Positions 1 to 6,699 of a DNA stretch of 11,119 nucleotides are shown here, piece by piece. The notes beneath the pieces were generated by a model. It searched no databases. It was not told where the DNA came from and saw only the letters and a program-made list of their open reading frames with translations. Made by a program: the position numbers and the translations under genes. How positions within the stretch are numbered: position 1 is the first letter of the stretch; each line of letters starts with the position of its first letter. The DNA comes from Euryarchaeota archaeon UBA173 (GTDB lineage Archaea > Thermoplasmatota > Poseidoniia > Poseidoniales > Thalassarchaeaceae): contig DAJH01000083.1 of NCBI GenBank assembly GCA_002498925.1, positions 5,620-16,738 on the forward strand, read 5' to 3'.

Positions 1-48
1 CCAAGTCAGCAGAGAGGCGCCAGGGCGTTTGATTTCTGACTGGGGCAT
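1..48 (-). CDS. Possible 5' end of a leftward gene (partial, unidentified)
   Basis: On the minus strand an ATG at 48-46 opens a frame of 16 codons (MPQSEIKRPGASLLTW) that runs off the window edge without a stop. It follows the UPF0147 gene in the same direction, so it could be the next gene of that cluster. No good ribosome binding site precedes it and 16 codons are too few to identify a family. It may be a chance open stretch. Confidence 0.25.
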   Translation of the reverse strand, partial: MPQSEIKRPGASLLTW

Positions 49-66
49 TATGTCAATTGACGAGTC

Positions 67-86
67 GCCCCAACAGGCGGTGGGGC
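67..86. terminator. Short GC-rich hairpin downstream of the UPF0147 gene
   Basis: The arms gcccca (67-72) and tggggc (81-86) pair perfectly around an 8-base loop. The hairpin lies 24 bases beyond the UPF0147 stop codon. The T-rich side (ttgtttctg) follows it on the plus strand, whereas the leftward genes would need it on the minus strand, so the orientation does not fit a simple terminator for them. It could serve a rightward gene ending left of the window, or be a chance stem. Confidence 0.3.
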
Positions 87-110
87 TTGTTTCTGCTAGG
101 AATTCTTGTT

Positions 111-386
111 CTATGACCTTTTGACTTCTGACATCAGCGTCTCAAGGGCGGTCTGAATCTGTAGGCAGAGAGGGCCGTAATGGATCGGAAGGTTCGTGTC
201 ATTGAATATCTCGTCTAGCTTGGAGGCGGTCATTCCAAGCCTTACGTCCATATCCTTGTCCTTGTTGAGCAGCCACTGATCGACCGATTCCTTGGCAGAG
301 GCCCTGATGTTGCGGGGGACCTGGCTGTCGTCCAACTGCGCGAGGACCTGCGCTATCTGCTGGATTCTAGCCTCTATGTCGGTCAA
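111..386 (-). CDS. UPF0147 family protein
   Basis: This small helical protein of 91 residues matches the archaeal UPF0147 family, which is usually about 90 residues and has no established function. Family-like features are the early IEARIQQI helix, the DDSQVPRNIRASAKES segment, and the later ASKLDEIFNDTNLP and ALETL segments. I chose the TTG at 386-384 as start because a GGAGGG ribosome binding site (398-393) lies 6 bases upstream and the length then fits the family. The upstream ATG at 479 would add 31 residues not expected in the family, overlap the asparaginase gene and lack a binding site. The gene is last in the identified leftward cluster, 71 bases after the isoaspartyl peptidase stop. 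No signal peptide or membrane helix is seen, so it is probably cytoplasmic. Confidence 0.85.
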   Translation of the reverse strand: MTDIEARIQQIAQVLAQLDDSQVPRNIRASAKESVDQWLLNKDKDMDVRLGMTASKLDEIFNDTNLPIHYGPLCLQIQTALETLMSEVKRS

Positions 387-392
387 TTCAAT

Positions 393-398
393 CCCTCC
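393..398 (-). promoter_or_regulatory. Ribosome binding site deciding a TTG start
   Basis: GGAGGG on the minus strand sits 6 bases before the TTG at 386. It supports translation of the UPF0147 protein from this TTG rather than from the ATG at 479, which has no such site. Confidence 0.7.
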
Positions 399-457
399 AT
401 TCCCGGCGACCGGTGAGTGCTCCTTAAGCACATCCCCCTGAAGAACCCGGTCAGAAC

Positions 458-1249
458 TCAGCCATGCCACTCTGCCCATGGCATATCCGTGTTTGAGAAT
501 CCCTTTCCCGGACCCTCCCTACCCAGTGCAATGAGGCCCACTGATACTCCCTCGTCAATAAGTTCGGAAATACCCCATGACATGGCCTCTTGGATTGTGG
601 CTTTCTCGCGCAACGCCCTCTCGCCTACCCTGTAGCTGAGGAGCGCGGTGGTTATCGCCTCGCCCTCGCCCGTGGCTGCTACTGAGAGTTCTCTCGACGC
701 CCAGAATCCACAGCCTGGAAGTGGGACATCTCCAACCCTTCCAGGGGGCCTGTAACTACACCCCCCTGTACTAGTTGCGCATGCCATTGCGCCGGTGGAG
801 TCCCTCGTAATCACCCCCACCGTGTCGCCGACCTCTTCCACGGGTTGCCTCCCCTCGACCGGGGCCCTCTTGTGGCCCTTCGAGTCAGCCCACGACCTTG
901 CTCCCTCTCCTGTGAGCCCGTTGATTGGCTCATCCAAGAGATCGGCAGCAACTCGTATCGGGTTGGGGGTATCTTCCATCGCTATTACGAAACCCATCCT
1001 GCCATCGCTTAGGTGAAGGGATGCATCAAGGAGGACGGATCCGTCGTTACGGAAAACCCCGCCTGTTCCCGCGTTGAAAACCGGATCATCCTCCAGGATG
1101 ACGCATGCCTCTACGGCTGCATCGAGTGCGGAGGCTCCCGACTGAAGGAGTTTCGAGGCGACCTTGACCGCCTCTTCCACGTTCTTCTGCCTGTCTGGCC
1201 CTGGCCCGGCGCCCCCATGTGCTACGACCGCTGGTATCGACTCTGGCAT
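458..1249 (-). CDS. Isoaspartyl peptidase / plant-type L-asparaginase (Ntn hydrolase)
   Basis: Enzymes of this family (asparaginase 2, PF01112) remove isoaspartyl residues from the N-terminus of damaged peptides and hydrolyse L-asparagine. They cleave themselves to expose an N-terminal Thr nucleophile. Numbering from the ATG at 1249, I see HGGAG (11-15), the NAGTGG turn (59-64), the cleavage site GDTVG with Thr143 as nucleophile, TSTGG (159-163), RVGD (171-174) and TGEGE (193-197). The spacing Thr143-Arg171-Asp174 equals that of the E. coli IaaA triad Thr179-Arg207-Asp210. At 263 residues it is somewhat shorter than the usual 300 or so. An in-frame GTG at 1252 is an alternative start, but the GGGGG at 1259-1255 is better spaced (5 bases) for the ATG. 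It lies 51 bases after lonB, so it could degrade Lon products. No signal peptide is seen. Confidence 0.93.
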   Translation of the reverse strand: MPESIPAVVAHGGAGPGPDRQKNVEEAVKVASKLLQSGASALDAAVEACVILEDDPVFNAGTGGVFRNDGSVLLDASLHLSDGRMGFVIAMEDTPNPIRVAADLLDEPINGLTGEGARSWADSKGHKRAPVEGRQPVEEVGDTVGVITRDSTGAMACATSTGGCSYRPPGRVGDVPLPGCGFWASRELSVAATGEGEAITTALLSYRVGERALREKATIQEAMSWGISELIDEGVSVGLIALGREGPGKGFSNTDMPWAEWHG

Positions 1250-1300
1250 CACATCCCCCGCCCTAGGAATGAGAACAGGGACTTAGTTAGAGCGGTCGAA

Positions 1301-3355
1301 CTATGCGGATGGCTGCTTGTCGGTCTGGGATGTGAATGTATCAATGACCTTTGCGAGACGCTCGACTAGGCTAACCTTCTCTTCCGCGCCCACCAATGCG
1401 AACTGGAGAACCTCGTCCAAGGAGTCGACGGGATGGATCTTGACCATGGACTCGTACTTCTCGTCTATCAGGACATCCTGGAGGTTAGCACGAGGGATGA
1501 TTATGGTCTCTATACCGGCCTTTGCTGCAGCCTCTATCTTCGCCGTCACGCCGCCTATCGGGAGTACCTCACCCCTAACTGAGAGGGAGCCGGTCATAGC
1601 CAGGTTCTGCTCTATTGGAACTCCTTCGAAGGCACTGATTATTGCTGTCGCCATGGTAATTGAGGCACTGTCGCCATCTACGTTGTGCGTGCCTGGGAAT
1701 TGAACATGGAGATCGAAATCCTTGATGTCTTTCCCTGTGAGTTTCTTCACAACCGCGCTGATGTTTGTGACGCTCTCCTTGGCCATATCGGAAAGGCCCC
1801 CTGTGGCAATGACCTGTCCCGAGCGACCTTGGGCCGGGGTAACCATGGCCTCCACCGGGAGGACGACTCCGGAGAAGTCGGATAGGCCGCTGTCCGCGCC
1901 CAAGACTGCTAGGCCGTTGATTCTCCCCACCCTTGTTCCGCGGTTGACGAGCATTGCATACTCGGACTGCCGTTCCAGGTACCTGTCGGCGACCTGTTGC
2001 TCGAGAGGCTTTGCTATCGCTCTAGCGCGTGTGATGTGCTGGGCCCCTACTAGATCTGCGCCCTCTTCGGAAGCAAGGTCTCCTGCGATTCGGACCAAGC
2101 CCCCGAGCTCTCGTAGCCTGAGGGAGAGCCTGCCTCTCCTGCCACTTCTCCTCTGTGCTTCCTTCAGGACGAGCCCGATTGAGTCCCTGTTGAAGTGGGG
2201 AATCGCGCGTCCAGAGTCCTTGTTCTGCTCATTCCTCACCTCCTGCGCGATGAATCTGATGAGCCTCCTGCGATTTCTCTCGGTGTCCCTCATATCTGAG
2301 TTGACGTAGACCTCGTACCCATAGCCCCGTATACGACTCCTCAGAGCTGGGTGCATCTGCTGGATACTATCGAGATTCCCGGCAGCGACGAGTATGAAGT
2401 TCGTGGGGACTGGTTCTGATTTGGTGAGTGCTCCTGAGGATCTCTCAGAGCGACCGCTGATTGAGAGTTCACCTTCCTGCATGGCGACCAGGAGGGCCTG
2501 CTGCTCCTCCATCCTCAGCATCCTGATCTCGTCGATGTAGAGTACGCCCTTGTTTGCCCTGTGAACGGCCCCAGGCTCCACCCTTTCGTGTGCTGGGGTG
2601 GCTAGGTCTGCGCCGGATTGGAATGGGTCGTGCCTTACGTCGCCCAGGAGTGCCCCGGCTAGGGTACCTGTTGCGTCGATGAATGGGGGGTCGTCGTTCC
2701 GAGTCCTCTTGATTAGGAGCTTGGGTATATTTGACTCATCGCCTGAGGTTAGCCTGGTCCTGAGGAAGAAGTATCCGAATATCAAAAGAAACGACCCGAA
2801 TATTAGTGTCATTATGTCGCCAGTTTGCAATACTGCGAGCAGGAGGGCTGCGCCGATCACCATGACCACGAAAAGAAGGGTTCGGTTTGTGCGCTCCCTC
2901 TGTAACCTGATCTGTGCCTTCCTCTCTGAGATTATAGCTGAGCCCCTTCCTGCCGGTACTGTCCTGACCTTTGGCTCGTTCTCGTCCTCTACGTTCCTGT
3001 AAACAAGAATATCCTCAAGGCTGTCTTTGGGCAGAAACTCCGTCATGGAACGGGCCAGCATAGACTTTCCAGTTCCAGGATCCCCCACCATAATCATGTG
3101 TCGGCGTTGCTCGGCCGCCTTTCGAACGACGATTGAAGCGGCTTCCTGGCCGATCACTTGGTCGACTAGCTTCTCAGGAATGGGGACACTGGCGGTTGAT
3201 TGTATGTCGATGGTATCTATCCACTCCTCGACCGGGACCTCACAAACTGGGTCTTTATCCTCCCCTATACCGAATGCAGGACCCTCGTCCCATGACTCCA
3301 AATGGTCTTCTTCGGGACCTTCTGGACTGTTTTGGACCTCCGAATCATCAGACAT
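1301..3355 (-). CDS. lonB: Archaeal ATP-dependent Lon protease, membrane-bound LonB type
   Basis: Archaeal LonB is a hexameric AAA+ protease anchored in the inner face of the cell membrane; it degrades misfolded and regulatory proteins. This 684-residue product has an acidic N-terminus (1-50), Walker A GDPGTGKS (91-98), two membrane helices inserted in the AAA+ module (about 160-178 and 181-199), Walker B VLYIDEI (271-277), a sensor-1-like Asn (AAGN, 324-327) and an arginine-rich lid region (402-414). The C-terminal protease domain carries the Ser-Lys dyad: Ser563 in GDSAS and Lys606 in TAKIEAAAKAG. The Ser-Lys distance of 43 residues equals that of the M. jannaschii enzyme (550/593). The ATG start is supported by GGAGG (3367-3363) 7 bases upstream. 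The gene lies 75 bases after the surface protein, and an interrupted palindrome stands in that gap. Confidence 0.97.
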   Translation of the reverse strand: MSDDSEVQNSPEGPEEDHLESWDEGPAFGIGEDKDPVCEVPVEEWIDTIDIQSTASVPIPEKLVDQVIGQEAASIVVRKAAEQRRHMIMVGDPGTGKSMLARSMTEFLPKDSLEDILVYRNVEDENEPKVRTVPAGRGSAIISERKAQIRLQRERTNRTLLFVVMVIGAALLLAVLQTGDIMTLIFGSFLLIFGYFFLRTRLTSGDESNIPKLLIKRTRNDDPPFIDATGTLAGALLGDVRHDPFQSGADLATPAHERVEPGAVHRANKGVLYIDEIRMLRMEEQQALLVAMQEGELSISGRSERSSGALTKSEPVPTNFILVAAGNLDSIQQMHPALRSRIRGYGYEVYVNSDMRDTERNRRRLIRFIAQEVRNEQNKDSGRAIPHFNRDSIGLVLKEAQRRSGRRGRLSLRLRELGGLVRIAGDLASEEGADLVGAQHITRARAIAKPLEQQVADRYLERQSEYAMLVNRGTRVGRINGLAVLGADSGLSDFSGVVLPVEAMVTPAQGRSGQVIATGGLSDMAKESVTNISAVVKKLTGKDIKDFDLHVQFPGTHNVDGDSASITMATAIISAFEGVPIEQNLAMTGSLSVRGEVLPIGGVTAKIEAAAKAGIETIIIPRANLQDVLIDEKYESMVKIHPVDSLDEVLQFALVGAEEKVSLVERLAKVIDTFTSQTDKQPSA

Positions 3356-3362
3356 AGTGCAT

Positions 3363-3367
3363 CCTCC
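3363..3367 (-). promoter_or_regulatory. Ribosome binding site of lonB
   Basis: GGAGG on the minus strand lies 7 bases upstream of the lonB ATG (3355-3353). It argues against longer readings of this frame and shows that at least some genes here use Shine-Dalgarno initiation rather than leaderless initiation. Confidence 0.7.
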
Positions 3368-3386
3368 GCACCCACCGCTGAGGCTG

Positions 3387-3404
3387 ACACCTTCTTGAAG
3401 GTGT
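3387..3404. promoter_or_regulatory. Interrupted 8+8 palindrome upstream of lonB
   Basis: ACACCTTC (3387-3394) and GAAGGTGT (3397-3404) are exact reverse complements separated by TT. The site lies 32 bases upstream of the lonB ATG, in the 75-base gap after the surface-protein gene. A weak TATA-like stretch on the minus strand (caattacatg, 3420-3411) would place transcription initiation inside the palindrome, as an overlapping repressor operator would need. A short terminator-like hairpin for the upstream gene is the alternative, but there is no following T run. Confidence 0.45.
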
Positions 3405-3430
3405 GTTAGACATGTAATTGTGGAAACTGG

Positions 3431-6400
3431 TCACTTTCGCCTGCTGAGGTATTCCTCGCCATAGTAGTGCCACTGTTCCATGGTCCATCCATCTGGGAGC
3501 CCCTCGGGAGGCAGTGGGATGGTTGTCGGGGGCGGGGGCGGGGTTAAGCCAGGTGGGCGCGGAGGCTTGGGGAGCGGGGCTTGCTGGTTTGGCTGTGGGG
3601 CGTAGCCGTCCTGGTAGTGGTCGTAGTCGTAGTCCCCATCCCTCCTCCTGAGAGCGGTCGCAAGTCCGATTGCCAGAGCCATGCAAACTAGAAGTGCGAG
3701 CCCCAACACGCCGACGGTGGTCATCGATACCACGGATGGCGAGGAAGAGTCTGGTTCTTGTTCGGCTTCGGGGGTGCCCTCAGAGGCATCGGATGGCTTG
3801 GTGGCGAAGGTCTTGTACTGGGTCTGCGTAGCTCTGTCGAAACCATCCTGGTCGACTGCCTGTACGCTCAGCGTGAAGTAGTCGCCGGCCCCAAGTCCCT
3901 CGCCGGATGATGGCAGGATGATGAATGGCCCAAGATTGTACGAGGTTCCGGACGAGTGGCAGATTCCCGTAATGCTGTTGCAGACAGTCCAAATTACACT
4001 AGTGTCAGAAAGCACGAGGTCCCCTACATTGGAAATTGCCACAGTCGGATTTGTCCCGTAGTCTTGGGTGTCTACCGACACTTGAAGTTCGGAGTCCCAT
4101 TCGAGAGGTAGGTCGTCGACTACATCGAACATGAGTTCCACATAGGAAGACTCGCCATGCCTGTCCTCAAGGGTGATGGTGACTATCTCATGGCCCGGCT
4201 CCTGCCAATTGACGGCCAGGATGCCCGTGATCGGGTTATATTGCGCTGCGCCGGGAACGACATTGGAGGCTGTCACCCATATCTCGTCATCCGGGTCGTC
4301 CACATCGGTGATGATATCGAGAATCTGGATTTCTAAAACCTCGTCAATCTTCATCATGTTGTCTTCAAGACCCGAAATGTCGATCCTGGGCGCATCATTG
4401 ACGTTGAGCAGATGGAAGGTAATCGTGGTATCCGAAACCATGGAGCCATCGTCGGCTCTGACCATTATGTCGACCATTCCGAAACCGTCGTCGTCTAGTG
4501 CGTTTATGTTCAGAGTCTGGCCATATATGTTAGCCTCGACTAGGGACTCGTCGGAAATCGACAGAAGTTCGAGAGAGATGCCAGCCACAGAAACCTGATT
4601 GCCATTGTCATTGGTATCGGACAAGTATGAAGTGAGCCCTAGGCTAGTTGAGCCTCCCTCATTGAATGACTGAGTCGGGATGGGGGACCAGCGAGGGGCC
4701 CCGTTCTCAATGACATTGAACATCAATAGCCCCGTATTCGTATCGTCACCATCGCTGATTGTCAATTGGATCCCCTGGGGTATTGGATTGCCCTGACTAT
4801 CCAAGACAACATCCTGGAATCTAACAACTATCTCCCAGTTCTCCGCATCCCATTCCATAAAGCTGGACGAGCTGCTATCTATCTGCAGGAGTGAAAGTGG
4901 GGTCTCAGCGTCCATGACCAAGCCAAAAACTGAGACTCTCTCGTCCGTGTCTACCTTCACAGTCGGCGTTCCGGCGAACTCCGAATCCCCATTGCTTAGA
5001 ACCACTGGCAGGGAGTTCTGAAGAACAAACGCGTCTCCAGAGATCAGCCAGTCACTACTCTGGCCAGAAGAGTCATGCCACTTCACCCTTAGATCGTAGT
5101 CTCCAGTCTCGGCACTGAGGGGTGTGTCAATGGTGTGTAGGTACCTCGCGTTGTCACCACTACCGAGGAGCTCGGCGTCTCTGATCCACGCATCATCCCA
5201 GAGTCCGGTTCCAGCGGGACTGTACTGCAAGGTTGGCTCCATCGTACTTGTATCATCGACCATGTCGTTGGATATCGCATTCGTTTCGAACTGGACAGAG
5301 CTTCCCCTGTCTATCGTAGTGCTTGAAACCGCGGCAGGCTGGCTAGGGGTCGGGGGAAGGTCATGGATTGCATATTCGTTCATCACGTTGTTAGATGAGA
5401 CCCTGTCTCCTTCCAATCCAGTGATTCTTGCTCTGAATGAGGAGGAGCCTAGGTTTACCATCTCTATGTCATGGGTCTGTGAAGAGGTACTGAATGTCTG
5501 TGTGGAGCCAGGGCCAAGGTTGCCGATTCCAGTGGATGAAACCTCTATCTCGTCCGAGCCATCCATCCTGAAGATGGTGATCTGACCCCCATCCGAATAT
5601 GCATCGACCCCGTTATTTGCAACTTGGACTGACAATTCCAGAGTGTCGCCCTGCTTGAAGCCTTGATTCCCATTGCTGTTCGAGATTGTGAAGTCGGAAA
5701 TGCCCACGTCAACAAGTGGCACCATGTCAAGATCGGCGGCTGAGAGGAAGTTGTTGTAGGACGAGTGGGGGCCATCCATCAGAGCGACCACCGGCCAGAA
5801 ATTCTCAAACTGCGTGTAGCCGCCAGCTGCCCTTACCAGACTTAGGGGCACTGTCCAGGATTTCTGAACAGGGGTGTTTGGGGTGAGAGTGAGTTGCTCA
5901 AATCCATTATTGGCACTGTTGGTAAGCCAGTCCCTGAAGTTGTGATGGGGCCTGACGCCGTTATCGTATGCGTCGCCACCGACCTTCTCCGTAACTGCGG
6001 CATACAGATACACGGTTACAGACGAGAGTGAGCCGAGATAGGTCGAGTCGACAGTGATTGTGACCTCATCGGTAGTGGAGTCATGATCGGCGCTCAACAC
6101 CATTGCATAGTTGGAAACGTCAGAATCCATGCACCCTCCTGCTGAGTAGTCGGGATCGTAGTAATTGGACCCCCCTGCACCCACCTTGTAGCAGGTTCCG
6201 GATTGCTGATCGGCGAATGAGAATGTTGGGTATCCCGAAGAAGCGGCCATGACGTGGCTCCTGCGGTTGATTGGCCCGTCAGACGGCCATCCACCGGATG
6301 AAGACTCGAAGAATGAAACGAATGTGAAGTCCTCGGGATTGGATGTCTTCAGATTATCCAATGAAGGAGAGGCACTGCTCATGCACGGCCCGCACCAGTG

Positions 6401-6589
6401 TGCGCCCACATATTCTCCGAATACGGTGTGGCCCGGACTGGTTGCATACATTACCACACCCTCTTGTCGGAGATGCTCGCGTGAATCCTGTTCCGAGACG
6501 GCATCAAGAATGCCAGAGAGGGACATGAAAATGATCAATCCGGTCACAGTCAGGGCTTGGACCACCGACGTCACACGGTCTGCCCTCAT
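3431..6589 (-). CDS. Large secreted membrane-anchored protein: thioredoxin-like head, CARDB-like and cadherin-like repeats
   Basis: This is a surface protein of 1052 residues, numbered from the ATG at 6589. Residues 1-30 form a signal sequence: RADR, then a hydrophobic stretch at 9-28. A thioredoxin-like domain follows (about 45-170) with the active site CGPC (66-69) and a probable cis-proline in GYPTF (119-123). It is thus likely an extracellular thiol-disulfide protein. Next come a CARDB-like beta domain (about 292-411) and several beta-sandwich repeats. Two of these open like cadherin-like domains, near 628 (ENGAPRW) and near 729 (NVNDAPRI), and contain acidic clusters that may bind calcium. 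A membrane helix (about 956-979) and basic RRR stop-transfer residues precede a cytoplasmic tail with Tyr/Asp-rich and proline-rich parts, ending in LPDGWTMEQWHYYGEEYL. A TTG at 6646 would add 19 residues before the signal sequence; I reject it because a TATA-like box lies 26 bases before the ATG. Role and partners are unknown. Confidence 0.88.
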   Translation of the reverse strand: MRADRVTSVVQALTVTGLIIFMSLSGILDAVSEQDSREHLRQEGVVMYATSPGHTVFGEYVGAHWCGPCMSSASPSLDNLKTSNPEDFTFVSFFESSSGGWPSDGPINRRSHVMAASSGYPTFSFADQQSGTCYKVGAGGSNYYDPDYSAGGCMDSDVSNYAMVLSADHDSTTDEVTITVDSTYLGSLSSVTVYLYAAVTEKVGGDAYDNGVRPHHNFRDWLTNSANNGFEQLTLTPNTPVQKSWTVPLSLVRAAGGYTQFENFWPVVALMDGPHSSYNNFLSAADLDMVPLVDVGISDFTISNSNGNQGFKQGDTLELSVQVANNGVDAYSDGGQITIFRMDGSDEIEVSSTGIGNLGPGSTQTFSTSSQTHDIEMVNLGSSSFRARITGLEGDRVSSNNVMNEYAIHDLPPTPSQPAAVSSTTIDRGSSVQFETNAISNDMVDDTSTMEPTLQYSPAGTGLWDDAWIRDAELLGSGDNARYLHTIDTPLSAETGDYDLRVKWHDSSGQSSDWLISGDAFVLQNSLPVVLSNGDSEFAGTPTVKVDTDERVSVFGLVMDAETPLSLLQIDSSSSSFMEWDAENWEIVVRFQDVVLDSQGNPIPQGIQLTISDGDDTNTGLLMFNVIENGAPRWSPIPTQSFNEGGSTSLGLTSYLSDTNDNGNQVSVAGISLELLSISDESLVEANIYGQTLNINALDDDGFGMVDIMVRADDGSMVSDTTITFHLLNVNDAPRIDISGLEDNMMKIDEVLEIQILDIITDVDDPDDEIWVTASNVVPGAAQYNPITGILAVNWQEPGHEIVTITLEDRHGESSYVELMFDVVDDLPLEWDSELQVSVDTQDYGTNPTVAISNVGDLVLSDTSVIWTVCNSITGICHSSGTSYNLGPFIILPSSGEGLGAGDYFTLSVQAVDQDGFDRATQTQYKTFATKPSDASEGTPEAEQEPDSSSPSVVSMTTVGVLGLALLVCMALAIGLATALRRRDGDYDYDHYQDGYAPQPNQQAPLPKPPRPPGLTPPPPPTTIPLPPEGLPDGWTMEQWHYYGEEYLSRRK

Positions 6590-6612
6590 CAGTTGAGGCG
6601 TTGTGAACGCCC

Positions 6613-6618
6613 GTATAA
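6613..6618 (-). promoter_or_regulatory. TATA-like box for the surface-protein gene (leaderless start)
   Basis: TTATAC on the minus strand is centred about 26 bases upstream of the ATG at 6589. This is the spacing expected between an archaeal TATA box and a transcription start at the first base of the coding region. No ribosome binding site precedes that ATG, which fits leaderless translation. Confidence 0.5.
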
Positions 6619-6647
6619 CAATGATGCATTCAGGTTTGCTTCGCAAC

Positions 6648-6661
6648 GGCTCTTTAGAGCC
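6648..6661. promoter_or_regulatory. Short palindrome between divergent promoters
   Basis: GGCTCT (6648-6653) and AGAGCC (6656-6661) are exact reverse complements separated by TT. The site lies between the two TATA-like boxes of the divergent surface-protein and tRNA methyltransferase genes, about 10 bases upstream of the rightward box. It could be an operator that acts in both directions. Six-base arms are short enough to occur by chance, so this is tentative. Confidence 0.35.
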
Positions 6662-6671
6662 GGCATAGGAT

Positions 6672-6679
6672 TTGATATT
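6672..6679 (+). promoter_or_regulatory. TATA-like box for the trmI gene (leaderless start)
   Basis: The sequence ttgatatt is centred about 24 bases before the ATG at 6700. No Shine-Dalgarno sequence lies before that ATG, so a leaderless transcript is likely. Confidence 0.45.
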
Positions 6680-6699
6680 CTGTAAGTCCTCGGATTACC

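Noticed and set aside
417..3398. Many plus-strand open frames of 66-195 codons opposite the asparaginase and lonB genes.
   Set aside because: They lie opposite well-supported genes, show no recognisable motifs and have low-complexity Ser/Arg/Pro-rich translations typical of antisense shadows.
3348..3686. A minus-strand frame of 112 codons across the surface-protein tail and the lonB upstream gap.
   Set aside because: It overlaps the end of the surface-protein frame, its translation is Pro/Arg-rich without family features, and the lonB ribosome binding site lies inside it.
5124..5585. A plus-strand frame of 153 codons within the surface-protein gene.
   Set aside because: It is antisense to the beta-repeat region, which is clearly coding on the minus strand through its CARDB-like and cadherin-like segments.
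6590..6646. A 19-residue N-terminal extension of the surface protein from the TTG at 6646.
   Set aside because: It would put a second polar and hydrophobic stretch before a good signal sequence and would place the TATA-like box inside the coding region. No ribosome binding site supports it.
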